The position numbers and the translations under genes are program-made. A stretch of DNA of 64,000 bases from Streptomyces sp. ISL-1 (GTDB lineage Bacteria > Actinomycetota > Actinomycetes > Streptomycetales > Streptomycetaceae): the NCBI RefSeq assembly GCF_018614585.1, contig NZ_JAGGOI010000016.1:1-64000 (forward strand). Reading direction: 5' to 3'. Each line of letters begins with the position of its first letter. Position 1 is the stretch's first letter. A model generated the notes under the pieces. That model was not told the DNA's origin, ran no database searches, and saw only the letters and a program-made list of their open reading frames with translations. Shown piece by piece: positions 47,027-54,973 of the stretch.

Positions 47027-47128
47027 GGGATCACCCTGCGGCCCAGTCAACCGCTGGTCAATCGCGAATCGTTGAAGGGCACTCCACAGCAGCGCTCAAT
47101 CGTCGGCCGCCCGCCGCCGGCCGCCGGA

Positions 47129-47827
47129 TCAGGCCTGCGGAACCTCGCAGGAGCCGTCGGCGTCGCAGGCCCCGGCATCCGCGCCGATCGGCGTGATCGC
47201 CCGGCCCTGCCACGCCTGCTCGAGCGCCTGGGTGAAGACCTCGGCGGGCTGGCCGCCCGAGACTCCGTAACGGCGGTCCAGGACGAAGAACGGCACCCCG
47301 GTCGCGCCCAGCTCGGCGGCCTCGCGCTCGTCGGTCCGTACGTCGTCTGCGTAGGCGTCCTCGTCGGTGAGGACGGCCCTTGCCTCGTCCGCGTCCAGAC
47401 CGGCCTCGGCCGCGAGGTCCACGAGGACCTCGGCGTCGAAGACGGAGCGCTCCTCGGCGAAGTTCGCCCGGTAGGCGAGGTCCAGCAGCTCGTCCTGGCG
47501 GCCGCGAGCCCTGGCCAGGTGCAGAAGCCGGTGGATGTCGAAGGTGCTTCCGTGGTCGCGGCCCTCGGTGCGGTAGCCGAGACCCTCGGAGCGCGCGTTG
47601 GAGGCGACGTGCTCCTCCATGGCGCGGGCCTCGTCGAGGGTGCGGCCGTACTTCTTCGCCAGCATCTCGACCACGGGAGCGGTGTCGTGCTTGGCCCGGC
47701 TCGGGTCGAGCTCGAAGGAGCGGTGGACCACCTCGACCTCGTCGCGGTGGGCGAAGGCCGCGAGTCCCTTCTCGAAGCGGGCCTTGCCGATGTAGCACCA
47801 GGGGCACCCATGGACCAACGGAGCCAT
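47129..47827 (-). CDS. DsbA/FrnE-like thiol-disulfide oxidoreductase, 5' end replaced by an integrated element
   Basis: A 232-residue thioredoxin-fold protein of the 2-hydroxychromene-2-carboxylate isomerase/DsbA (FrnE-like) family. The active site CPWC is followed by YIGKARFEKGLAAFAHRDEV. The family end is typical, with GVPFFVLDRRYGVSGGQPAE and a CDADGSC tail. Members normally begin MxVxIWSDxxCPWC. Here the first 12 native codons lie 9.76 kb away at 57560-57594, because an element has integrated inside the CPWC codons. The element end happens to supply ATG 47827 and seven codons (MAPLVHG) in frame, with AGAGG 4 bp upstream. The CPWC motif is therefore restored, but the first beta strand is altered. 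The protein may be made; whether it folds is uncertain. Confidence 0.85.
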   Translation of the reverse strand: MAPLVHGCPWCYIGKARFEKGLAAFAHRDEVEVVHRSFELDPSRAKHDTAPVVEMLAKKYGRTLDEARAMEEHVASNARSEGLGYRTEGRDHGSTFDIHRLLHLARARGRQDELLDLAYRANFAEERSVFDAEVLVDLAAEAGLDADEARAVLTDEDAYADDVRTDEREAAELGATGVPFFVLDRRYGVSGGQPAEVFTQALEQAWQGRAITPIGADAGACDADGSCEVPQA

Positions 47828-47830
47828 ACG
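47784..47830. mobile_element. Left attachment junction (att site) of the integrated element
   Basis: Host sequence of the DsbA-like gene (47129-47801) meets element DNA at a 5-bp core, GGGCA at 47802-47806 (TGCCC on the gene strand), shared with the right junction at 57560-57564. On the gene strand the element side reads CCGTTGGTCCATGG before the core. The mate arm, CCGTTGGTTCAAGG (+ strand), is at the right end. Confidence 0.88.
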
Positions 47831-47964
47831 ACCTCTGACCTGCGGAAACAGCGCTGAGGGGAAGCCCTTGCGCTCAACCAGCGGCGTACCTGCGCTTCGC
47901 GTCCGAGTACCGGGCGACCGACGCGCTTGGAGAGGTCGACACCTCCGACCGAACGGAACGCCTC

Positions 47965-49641
47965 ATGAAACGCTACGACCTCCCCGCCCTGCGCGCGCTG
48001 GGATTCACCGACACCGAACTAGCAGAGCTGGGCCTAGTGGAGCCCGCCACCGGCACTCCCGCTGATCTCGCCGAAATGTACGTGCGACGTAGCAAGCGGA
48101 AAGACACCGTTAGCTCGCTGCGGGAACAGGTTCGCCGTATGTGCGCTCACGCTGCGCAAGAGGGCAAGGCAATTCGCCACGTTTGGTTCGAACAGAAGTC
48201 CGCCAGCAAATCCTATGTGCGCCGTGAGGAGTTCGAGAGCGCCACAGCGGCAATCGTCGACGCTGGGCTGTCCAAGACTCTGTATGTCTTCAAGACCTCC
48301 CGACTCAGCCGCAGGGGTATGGGCCAGGTCGGTGTACTACTGGACGCATTCGAGGATCGCGGAGCGCGTATCTACGTCGTCGCTGAGAACATCGACTCGA
48401 CGCGTAGCCGAATGATCCTGGCGATTCTCAGCGAGCAAGCGCGTGAGCAAGCGGCGGACATCTCGACGTTCACCAAACTGGGCATCGACTCCAACAAGGC
48501 TGAGGGGCGCTTCACGGGTGGAGTGACGCCGTACGGTCTGCGCTGCGTCCCTAAGTCGGGGAAGTTGTCCCATGACCCGCAGGAGTACCCGACAGCGCGC
48601 CGTATCGCTGAGTGGCTGCTCGCCAGTAAGACGCCTGCGTGGATCGCTGACAGGCTCAACAGTGAAAAGGCCCTCACCCGTCACGGGAAGACTTGGAAAG
48701 GTCCGGGCATTGTCAGCCTGGCTCACAGCGTGACGTGGGCGGGGCTGGTTGCCAGTCGGGAAAAGATGCTCGACGCGAACGGCAAGGATCTCGGCAAGTA
48801 CCACCGTGGCGGCACTCCGCTGCTGGATAGGGAAGGGCACCCGATCGCATTGGGAAAGGGTGTCGTCACGTTTGCCGAACACGTAAAGATCGCCGCCATT
48901 CTCGCTGAGCGTGCCCAGGCCGGAACCAGCATCGGTGACCGGACACGGGGCAAGCGGGAAACTGTGGCGCTACTCTCCGGCGTTCTTCGCTGTGGGCATT
49001 GCCGGGGACCGATGGCTAACGGCGGGGTCAACTACCGGTGCTACGCAAGACAGGTAGAGGGTGCGTCATCCTGCGTAGGTGTGTCGACGGACCGTGCTCG
49101 CGCTGATGAAGCAGCGGTGGTGATGTGGCTCAACCACCTTCTAAGCCTCGCGCCCGAATCGCTGACCATTCGCGCCATTGCCCGTGAGTGGCTTTCGTAC
49201 AACGACCCTGAGCAGGAGTCCCGTAAAGCCCATGTCGCTGCTGCGCTGGAATCGGCTGTTGGCCGCGAGATGCAGCTAGATAAAGAACGGTTCATCTTGG
49301 GCCGGATGACTGAGGCCACCTACGACTACTTGCGCGGCGCACTGGCAACTCAAATCAGCGCGCTGAAAGGCGAGTTGGCCGAACTGACCCAGGAAGCGGA
49401 CCTGTCGCCGCTCATGGACCCTGAGGCGCTGGCGGAGCTGTGGACCGGCGCGGGTATCAGCGGGCAGAGGGCACTACTCCGGGCGACGCTGGGGAAAGCG
49501 GGCATAACGCTGGCACCGGCGCGCTATCGAGGCGACCGAACGCCGATCCTTGACCGGCTGGATGCTGCCTGGCGGGATACGGACAGCAGCCAGATCGACG
49601 CTGCGTTTGATGCCTGGGAGGCCCGGCGTGAGTCCCGCTGA
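47965..49641 (+). CDS. int: Large serine recombinase (integrase)
   Basis: A 558-residue large serine integrase. After an unusual N-terminal extension of about 36 residues comes the resolvase domain: MYVRRSKRKDTVSSLREQVR with the catalytic Ser43, LYVFKTSRLSRRGMGQVGVL (the conserved Arg-Leu-Ser-Arg catalytic helix), and ILSEQAREQAADISTFTKLG. Then the recombinase domain (TPYGLRCVPKSGKLSHDPQE; ARRIAEWLLASKTPAWIADR), a zinc ribbon with CGHCRGPMANG and YRCYARQ...SSC near residues 337-365, and a coiled-coil region near 430-480 typical for control of direction. The start is ATG 47965, 140 bp inside the left junction, pointing into the element. It recombined attP with attB in the DsbA-like gene. Confidence 0.93.
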   Translation: MKRYDLPALRALGFTDTELAELGLVEPATGTPADLAEMYVRRSKRKDTVSSLREQVRRMCAHAAQEGKAIRHVWFEQKSASKSYVRREEFESATAAIVDAGLSKTLYVFKTSRLSRRGMGQVGVLLDAFEDRGARIYVVAENIDSTRSRMILAILSEQAREQAADISTFTKLGIDSNKAEGRFTGGVTPYGLRCVPKSGKLSHDPQEYPTARRIAEWLLASKTPAWIADRLNSEKALTRHGKTWKGPGIVSLAHSVTWAGLVASREKMLDANGKDLGKYHRGGTPLLDREGHPIALGKGVVTFAEHVKIAAILAERAQAGTSIGDRTRGKRETVALLSGVLRCGHCRGPMANGGVNYRCYARQVEGASSCVGVSTDRARADEAAVVMWLNHLLSLAPESLTIRAIAREWLSYNDPEQESRKAHVAAALESAVGREMQLDKERFILGRMTEATYDYLRGALATQISALKGELAELTQEADLSPLMDPEALAELWTGAGISGQRALLRATLGKAGITLAPARYRGDRTPILDRLDAAWRDTDSSQIDAAFDAWEARRESR

Positions 49642-49792
49642 GGCTGCCCTCTGGGAAGCGGAGTACAACGCCCTGTCCGCCCGCTGGGAGGCCCTGAGGG
49701 TCGAGGGGGACGGAGTCCTAGTCCGGCAGCGTCTGCGGCGCGTAGAGGCCCTTATGTCCGCGCTGCTGGGGAACGCTGCCGCGCTGGGCTGA
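49628..49792 (+). CDS. Small hypothetical protein overlapping the integrase end
   Basis: A 54-residue helical protein (begins MSPAEAALWEAEYNALSARW, Glu/Leu rich, coiled-coil-like). GTG 49628 overlaps the integrase 3' end by 14 bp, so it is probably translated by coupling. No domain recognised. A small gene next to a serine integrase is a candidate for the recombination directionality factor; this is only positional inference. Confidence 0.5.
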   Translation: MSPAEAALWEAEYNALSARWEALRVEGDGVLVRQRLRRVEALMSALLGNAAALG

Positions 49793-50151
49793 GAGCCCGC
49801 TGAGAGCCTTACCGGCCCCGTCTGGTCCCAGGACCCGGCGGGGCTTTCTCATGCCCGCTGACAGCCGTAGGAAGTGCCTGCGCTCCAGGGCAGGTAACCG
49901 GCGCGCTCTCTCCCCTTCGAAGGGCAGTGCAGGAAGGTAAAGAGAAGGTAAAGTGTTCCTGACGGTGGGTCAGAAACACTCGATTCCGGCCCCGGCGGGA
50001 AGTCCTTGCGCTCCTAGATAACTAAAGGGCAGCGAACAGCGCCCAACCGAAGCATCTCCTTGACGGGGGAACAGCATCAGACCTCAGTCACTGACTGGGG
50101 TCTTTTACTTGCCCTGCTGACAGGGGGAGCCGAAATAGGGAGACGAAACCC
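49793..50151. promoter_or_regulatory. Structured non-coding interval after the integrase
   Basis: 359 bp with no gene but much structure. A GGCCCCG...CGGGGCTTT stem (about 49810-49847) probably ends the integrase transcript. A tandem 11-bp repeat GAAGGTAAAG(A/T) (49933-49954) runs straight into a hairpin GTGTTCCTGAC-GGTGG-GTCAGAAACAC (49953-49979). A clean terminator-type stem with TTTT lies at 50079-50106. The interval probably holds the promoter of the following gene series and regulatory binding sites. Confidence 0.6.
50079..50106 (+). terminator. Intrinsic terminator-like hairpin
   Basis: AGACCTCAGTC-ACT-GACTGGGGTCT (11-bp stem, one G-T pair) followed by TTTT. It lies 46 bp before the next gene start, so it may act as an attenuator or end a leader transcript, since no gene ends directly before it. 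Confidence 0.75.
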
Positions 50152-50340
50152 ATGGACGAACTGACAAGGCGCGTACGAGAAATCGGCGCACGACGTAAGA
50201 GGCTCAAGGGGGAGCTAGCGGCCGCTGACAGCGAGCTACAAGCCATTCTCCCGCAGGCTCGCCCCGGAATGACTCACGCACAGATTCGCGACGCAACGGG
50301 CCTGGACGTCGGAACGATTCGGCTCTGGACCCGCCGCTAA
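50152..50340 (+). CDS. Small HTH protein
   Basis: A 62-residue basic protein: a helical N-terminal half (RRVREIGARRKRLKGELAAA), then a short helix-turn-helix-like region (GMTHAQIRDATGLDVGTIRL). It could bind DNA as a regulator, excision factor (RDF) or replication accessory. ATG 50152 follows GGGAGACG. First gene of the early-looking series leading to the helicase. Confidence 0.6.
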   Translation: MDELTRRVREIGARRKRLKGELAAADSELQAILPQARPGMTHAQIRDATGLDVGTIRLWTRR

Positions 50341-50369
50341 CCCACCCCCGTCAACGAAATGAGAATGGC

Positions 50370-50624
50370 ATGAGCCACATACCTGATGCTCCCGCACGAC
50401 TAGTCAGCCCAGCGGACAAGGACTCGCACTGGACCTTTCGCGTCAAGTGCCCCTACTGCCCGCGCATTCACATCCACGGCGCTGGCCCCACTGCCGCCGA
50501 TGCTCACATGGCCTACGGTCACCGGGTTGCCCACTGCACCAACGTCATGCGTAATGGCCGTCTCGTGTTCGAGAAGCCTTCAACCTCGCTGTCCTACAAC
50601 CTGGTTCCGGCGGTGCAGCGATGA
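50370..50624 (+). CDS. Small zinc-finger-like protein
   Basis: An 84-residue protein with CPYCPRIHIHGAGPT and MAYGHRVAHC, i.e. a CxxC...H...H/C set that could bind zinc. Homologues occur as hypothetical proteins next to phage/plasmid-type primases in actinobacteria. It overlaps the helicase gene by 4 bp (ATGA), implying joint translation. Confidence 0.6.
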   Translation: MSHIPDAPARLVSPADKDSHWTFRVKCPYCPRIHIHGAGPTAADAHMAYGHRVAHCTNVMRNGRLVFEKPSTSLSYNLVPAVQR

Positions 50625-52246
50625 CCCTTACGGACCTGGGCGAATTCATCCTCAGTGATGAGGGCAAGTTGTTCTACAGCACGGCTGACGCCGGAACCCT
50701 GCCCGCTGACGATGTCACCCCCGAACCCTCCGAGGGATACCGGGACAGCGACCTCTCCGAAATCCATCTCGGCGAGCGCATAGCGCGTGAGTACCTGGAT
50801 GGAGAGTTCATCGCATGGGGCCGTAACGCGTGGTCCCGCTGGGATGGCCGACGCTGGGCACGCTGTTCTGACTCCGCTGTGTTTGACGCCGTACGTAAGG
50901 CAATCCTCCGCCTGTACGTCGCTGAGATAACAGCGGTAAACGAGCGGCACACAACGGCAACTGCTGGGGCTGCGAAGCTCTCTGAGACAAAGGAGGAGGA
51001 GGGTAAGGCAGCGCTGGCAGCAGCGAACGCAATGCGCGACAGACGCGTGAAAGAACTCAACGCCCTCCGGTTCGCTGGCAAGGTGGCAAGCCTCCAGCGG
51101 GTAGCGCGGGGGGTCCTAGAACGGGATCAGGCCGAATTCGACGCGCACCCTGATCTGTTGAACGTGGGCAATGGCGTGGTCAATCTCCGCACTGGGGAAC
51201 TTGGCCCGCATGACCCCCGGCTGATGTTCACCAAGGTAACCCCGGTCGACTACCGGCCGGATGCTGTGCACCCCGATTGGGAATCGGCACTCACTGCGCT
51301 GCCTGAGGATGTCGCCAACTGGATGCAAATTCGGTTCGGGCAGGCAGCGACCGGACACGCCACGCAAGACGACGTGGTGCCGTTCCTGAGGGGCGGAGGA
51401 GCCAACGGTAAGAGCACAATGTTGGACGGCGTCACACGCGCGCTGGGAGATTTCAGCGTGATGGTGCCTGACAAGGTTCTACTTGCTTCGCCGTCCGACC
51501 ATCCCACGGAAATGATGACGCTGTTTGGTGCGCGCTTCGCCTATATCGAAGAGCTGCCGGAGGGCGACTACCTGAACGCTCAGCGGCTCAAAAAGGCAGC
51601 GGGTACCGATAGCATGACGGCCCGTTACATCGGGCAGGACAATGTCACCTGGGACGCAACGCACTCGCTGTTTGTCACGACGAACTACGAAGTACAGGTG
51701 GACGCTGTTGATTACGGCACGTGGCGGCGTCTGGCGCTGGTCATGTTCCCGTACACGTTCGACGGTAGCGACCCTGAGCACCCCAAGGACCCGACGCTAC
51801 GAAAGCGCATCCTGGATGGCAACGAGGGACAACATGAGGCCGTCCTCGCCTGGCTCGTTCATGGTGCCGCTGTTTGGTACGACAGCAACGAGGTAATCCC
51901 GCCAGCGCCCGACAGCGTCAAGGCTGACACGACGAAATGGCAATACGACGCTAACCACGCTGCCAAGTTCCTGGACGAGCGATACGAGCCGGATCCCGAT
52001 TCAGCGGTACGGGCAATGGACATCTACGCCGACTTTGTGGAGTGGGCCGAGGTGCGCGGTATCCGCAAATGGGGGGAGAAGCTTTTTTGGACCCGCGCCC
52101 GACATCATAACTGGTTCACCAGCGGCGAGATTGAGAAGCAGGACAGCAGCGTACGCACAAAGGGCTGGCGCGTGCACAACACCAGCGGCAGACCGTTGAA
52201 GGACCGCGAACGGATGGTTACAGGACTCCGCCCGACAGCGGGATAG
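50621..52246 (+). CDS. Phage/plasmid P4-D5-type helicase (SF3), primase domain lacking
   Basis: A 541-residue protein of the phage P4/poxvirus D5 primase-helicase family. The D5_N region includes LNVGNGVVNLRTGELGPHD (about residues 180-198). The SF3 helicase core follows: Walker A FLRGGGANGKST (residues 255-266), Walker B-like FAYIEELPEG, and the 'C' motif VTTNYEVQVDAVDYGTWRRL. No N-terminal AEP or TOPRIM primase domain is present, so priming would need a host or helper enzyme. It probably unwinds the element's origin. It begins by overlap with the zinc-finger gene; an AT-rich inverted repeat lies 15 bp after its stop. Confidence 0.9.
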   Translation: MTLTDLGEFILSDEGKLFYSTADAGTLPADDVTPEPSEGYRDSDLSEIHLGERIAREYLDGEFIAWGRNAWSRWDGRRWARCSDSAVFDAVRKAILRLYVAEITAVNERHTTATAGAAKLSETKEEEGKAALAAANAMRDRRVKELNALRFAGKVASLQRVARGVLERDQAEFDAHPDLLNVGNGVVNLRTGELGPHDPRLMFTKVTPVDYRPDAVHPDWESALTALPEDVANWMQIRFGQAATGHATQDDVVPFLRGGGANGKSTMLDGVTRALGDFSVMVPDKVLLASPSDHPTEMMTLFGARFAYIEELPEGDYLNAQRLKKAAGTDSMTARYIGQDNVTWDATHSLFVTTNYEVQVDAVDYGTWRRLALVMFPYTFDGSDPEHPKDPTLRKRILDGNEGQHEAVLAWLVHGAAVWYDSNEVIPPAPDSVKADTTKWQYDANHAAKFLDERYEPDPDSAVRAMDIYADFVEWAEVRGIRKWGEKLFWTRARHHNWFTSGEIEKQDSSVRTKGWRVHNTSGRPLKDRERMVTGLRPTAG

Positions 52247-52260
52247 GGCGAATCGTCATC

Positions 52261-52352
52261 TGTCACGTGTGTCCCGGGGTGTTTAGGTCGTTCTTAGGAA
52301 TTATTTTCAATTCCCTATAGAAGGGCTGAGGTACCCCGGGACAAGCGTGACA
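52261..52352. repeat. Nested AT-rich inverted repeats after the helicase gene (possible origin)
   Basis: Outer arms TGTCACGTGTGTCCCGGGGTG (52261-52281) and its near-inverse complement (52332-52352) match at about 18 of 21 positions. Between them lies a 50-bp AT-rich stretch with an inner GGAATT-N6-AATTCC repeat. The pattern (long arms around an AT-rich core right next to a helicase gene) is that of a replication origin or helicase loading site. A transcription terminator/promoter is the alternative. Confidence 0.7.
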
Positions 52353-52399
52353 ACAGCCCCTGCCCTGCTGTCTCCCCTGATAAGAATCGAGGATCCCCC

Positions 52400-52606
52400 A
52401 TGCCTTACGGCTGCTCTCGCTGCTCACACACTGCCATGCCCCGTGTCGGCGGAATACCGCTGGACTGGTGTGCCTGTTGTCGTCAGCGAGCCAACATCGA
52501 GCGTTATCACGACCGGGTGATTGACCTAATCCAGTGCGGCTCTCACGAGCTGGCCAAGAGCGAGCCGGAACCCGTAGCTGTGCCCGGTGCAGATACCTGC
52601 TGCTGA
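52400..52606 (+). CDS. Small cysteine-rich (zinc-finger) protein
   Basis: A 68-residue protein with CSRCSHTAMP and WCACCRQRAN near the N-terminus and CC at the C-terminus; a four-Cys zinc site is likely. It is typical of small actinophage proteins of unknown role. ATG 52400 with GAGGATCCCCC upstream. It lies directly behind the nested inverted repeat. Confidence 0.65.
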   Translation: MPYGCSRCSHTAMPRVGGIPLDWCACCRQRANIERYHDRVIDLIQCGSHELAKSEPEPVAVPGADTCC

Positions 52607-52742
52607 CGCTTGCGCGCCGTTCCCGCTGTGAACCCTGCTGCAAACGGCCGCACTCTCGCTGAGCTGCGCTGATGCCTGAGCCGGCCAGGCCACCTGATAG
52701 CACGCGCAAAGCGTGCCCACCTACTGAAAAGAGTATGTGCCC

Positions 52743-52946
52743 ATGACCGCTCCCACCCCCGCCGCTATGCCTGGCGCAAAGCTGAGCCTCACGGCGGCGA
52801 TAGCGACCCTCATTACGTCGCTGGCTACTGCCCTGGAGGACGACCCGAAGACCATTGACCTTGACGGCGTGGAGGTTCTTACGGGCCTTGTGGCGGCCTA
52901 TACCGCGCTGCTGTCTGCGCAGGTTCAGCGAACGGCTGATCGCTGA
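52743..52946 (+). CDS. Small hypothetical protein of the integrated element
   Basis: A 67-residue Ala/Leu/Thr-rich protein (AKLSLTAAIATLITSLATAL...VLTGLVAAYTALLSAQVQRT), probably two amphipathic helices. No domain recognised. ATG 52743 with AAAAGAG 9 bp upstream. A GCACGC-GCAAA-GCGTGC stem lies 26 bp ahead of the start. It is coupled to the next gene (TGATG overlap). Confidence 0.55.
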   Translation: MTAPTPAAMPGAKLSLTAAIATLITSLATALEDDPKTIDLDGVEVLTGLVAAYTALLSAQVQRTADR

Positions 52947-53242
52947 TGGCTGACGCAACTGACCTGATCCCCGTATTCATCCACGCTGAGCCTGGCGCTT
53001 CTGTCCGGCTTAGCGATGTGTCCCATTCCTGCCGCACGCTGTACAGCGAGGAAGGCGGCGAGGATTACACCCCGCTGCTGAACTATGTCGAGGCACTTCG
53101 GGCCGCTGGCTATCGCGTTGTCCAGAGCGGTGCGCGCCGATCCGGTAAGCGGCCACCCAAGATGATCCGTGACGCTGCCTGGAACGATCCGACGCTAGCC
53201 GAAGAGGCCGAAGCCCGCCGCTTTATCGCTGAAGAGCGCTAA
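52946..53242 (+). CDS. Hypothetical protein of the integrated element
   Basis: A 98-residue protein of mixed alpha/beta character (DATDLIPVFIHAEPGASVRL; YTPLLNYVEALRAAGYRVVQ; then a basic RSGKRPPKM). No recognised domain. Translationally coupled to the preceding gene. The basic stretch might contact DNA or RNA; this is weak inference. Confidence 0.55.
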   Translation: MADATDLIPVFIHAEPGASVRLSDVSHSCRTLYSEEGGEDYTPLLNYVEALRAAGYRVVQSGARRSGKRPPKMIRDAAWNDPTLAEEAEARRFIAEER

Positions 53243-53320
53243 CCCGCGCGCAACGCCCATTACCGTGCGCTGGTCAATCCGCCGCACACCAACACCACTT
53301 CCAACTAGGGAGATTCACCC

Positions 53321-54121
53321 ATGACTGAAATCACCACCCCGATGACCAGCGACCCATCTGCCCCCGTTGGTAGCGAGGCGAATCCGCTCGTTTTCGACGT
53401 GATGAGCAAGCCTGCCCCGGACCAGGCGGCCGCCGCCGTTGCTTCGCTGCGCCCTATCGTCGAGCGCTATGAGGCCGCTTTCCACTCTGCCGCTGACCTG
53501 TCGGCCAACCTTCCGGCGGACCTGCGCCAGCTCGTCAGTGAAGCCGCCAGCGCGATTACGGCGACTGTGGTCACGGCCGATAGCGCGCGAAGCAAGGCGG
53601 ACGGATTCCGTAACAACGTCACCATGTATCCGGCTGGTCGTGACTACATGGCCAGCGAGGCAATCAAGGCGGCTACCGGCGAGGTCGCTGAGTCTTTCAA
53701 CAATGCAGACACCCGGCTTGAGATTGTCTCTGCGTTGACGTACGAGGCTGCCCGTCCGCGCGTTCCGGCGGATGCCGCTATGCCTGCTCGCGCTGATCTC
53801 CAGATGATGACTCAGCGCCACATCGACAAGCCGGGCGCTCTGGCGGGAACGCTAAAGCGGCTGGCCCAGCGAAGTGACGCAGTCGGCGCACTGGTGGCCG
53901 ATCAGAGCTACCTCTCCGACTTCCTTGATGCGCAGGGAGTTGATCCCTCTGTGCGTGACGCGATGCTGATCAGTGTGCGCGCTGAGGTAATCAAGGCTGC
54001 TGCCGCTTCCGGCGACCCGAAGCGTGCGGCTGCCGCCAAGACCTCTCAGGCTCTGGTCGAGCTGAAGCGCGCCCGTGCGGCTGCCATGAGCTACACCCGA
54101 CACAAGCTGAACGGTAAGTAG
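53321..54121 (+). CDS. Hypothetical Ala-rich helical protein of the integrated element
   Basis: A 266-residue protein, Ala/Asp/Arg-rich and probably all-helical (AAAAVASLRPIVERYEAAFH, LRQLVSEAASAITATVVTAD, and a basic C-terminus ALVELKRARAAAMSYTRHKL). Length and composition would fit a phage scaffold, coat-associated or plasmid partner protein, but I see no motif of a known family. GAGATTCACCC precedes the ATG; an 80-bp gap separates it from the previous gene. The function is open, and it is the largest unknown in the element. Confidence 0.65.
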   Translation: MTEITTPMTSDPSAPVGSEANPLVFDVMSKPAPDQAAAAVASLRPIVERYEAAFHSAADLSANLPADLRQLVSEAASAITATVVTADSARSKADGFRNNVTMYPAGRDYMASEAIKAATGEVAESFNNADTRLEIVSALTYEAARPRVPADAAMPARADLQMMTQRHIDKPGALAGTLKRLAQRSDAVGALVADQSYLSDFLDAQGVDPSVRDAMLISVRAEVIKAAAASGDPKRAAAAKTSQALVELKRARAAAMSYTRHKLNGK

Positions 54122-54233
54122 ACGCAAGCAAGTTGGGGGCCTGGCAATTCCGGGCCCCTGGCCGGCTCTGAGGGGTCATCAGGAATTGTCCTGGTGGCCC
54201 CTCTCCGCTGCCTACTGAAATGAGGAGGTACCC

Positions 54234-54866
54234 ATGCGAGTACGAGTAGGCATGCTTAACCGGCTCGCCTATGGCGACACGGTGTACGGGCCTGGTGACG
54301 AGTTTGATATCCCCGATGAGGCAGCGGGTAACTGGCTGCGAACGGGCATGGTGTCGCCGGTGGAGCCGCTTAGTGACGCTGAGTGGATTGCCCTGGTAAC
54401 GCCCGAGCCGAAGGCGTCAGCGCCGGATCCCGCCGAGTATGCCAAGCCGCTGGTAAAGCCTGGCAAGGCGGCCAAGTCTGCTCCCCGCAAGCGCAAGGCA
54501 GGCGGCGTGTGCGCTCAGCCCGGATGCCCTGAGTTCGTGCCTGACGGGGGGAAGTGCCCTGCCCATAGGCGCGTGTCGTCGACGACTGGCGAGCGGTACC
54601 GGAGTTCCCAGCGTGAGGTACCCAAGGGACGGCGCACGGCGTTTGCCAGACTGTCGCGCGCATTCCTGCGTGAGCATCCCATCTGCGCTGGCGAGCAATG
54701 CGACAAGGTCAATCCGCTGGTGCGCAATGCAGCGACCGAGACTCATCACATTGACGGGCTCGGCCTGGCTGGTCCGCGCTGGAATGACGAGAGCAATTGG
54801 CTTGCGTGCTGCAAGTCTTGCCACGCTGTCTACACAGGTCGTGACTTTGGATTTGGCAGTCACTAA
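54234..54866 (+). CDS. HNH endonuclease fused to a phage-like N-terminal domain
   Basis: A 210-residue protein. Residues 1-45 (RLAYGDTVYGPGDEFDIPDE, AAGNWLRTGMVSPVE) resemble a small beta-rich domain seen in short phage head-region proteins. After a basic linker come CAQPGCPEFVPDGGKCPAHR (zinc-binding Cys/His) and the HNH core CAGEQCDK...ETHHIDGLGLAGPRWNDESN...CCKSCHAVYT. HNH proteins of this type usually sit next to the phage terminase and help packaging or cos cleavage. Here no terminase is nearby, so it might act with the terminase of a helper phage; that is inference. GAGGAGGTACCC precedes the start. Confidence 0.82.
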   Translation: MRVRVGMLNRLAYGDTVYGPGDEFDIPDEAAGNWLRTGMVSPVEPLSDAEWIALVTPEPKASAPDPAEYAKPLVKPGKAAKSAPRKRKAGGVCAQPGCPEFVPDGGKCPAHRRVSSTTGERYRSSQREVPKGRRTAFARLSRAFLREHPICAGEQCDKVNPLVRNAATETHHIDGLGLAGPRWNDESNWLACCKSCHAVYTGRDFGFGSH

Positions 54867-54973
54867 GAGTAGGGGGTCTTTAAATGATCATGAGGGGACC
54901 AGGCACGCAGGGGAGGGCGGAAAGAGGTCTGCCCGGTTGAAAGACATGGTTCTACACACAGAGAGTGATCCGC

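Noticed and set aside
39453..47050. Extended secondary-metabolite cluster around ectABCD
   Set aside because: Only the four ectoine genes are biosynthetic; the amidohydrolase, OYE, MarR and class V enzyme have their own promoters or terminators and no shared pathway signs.
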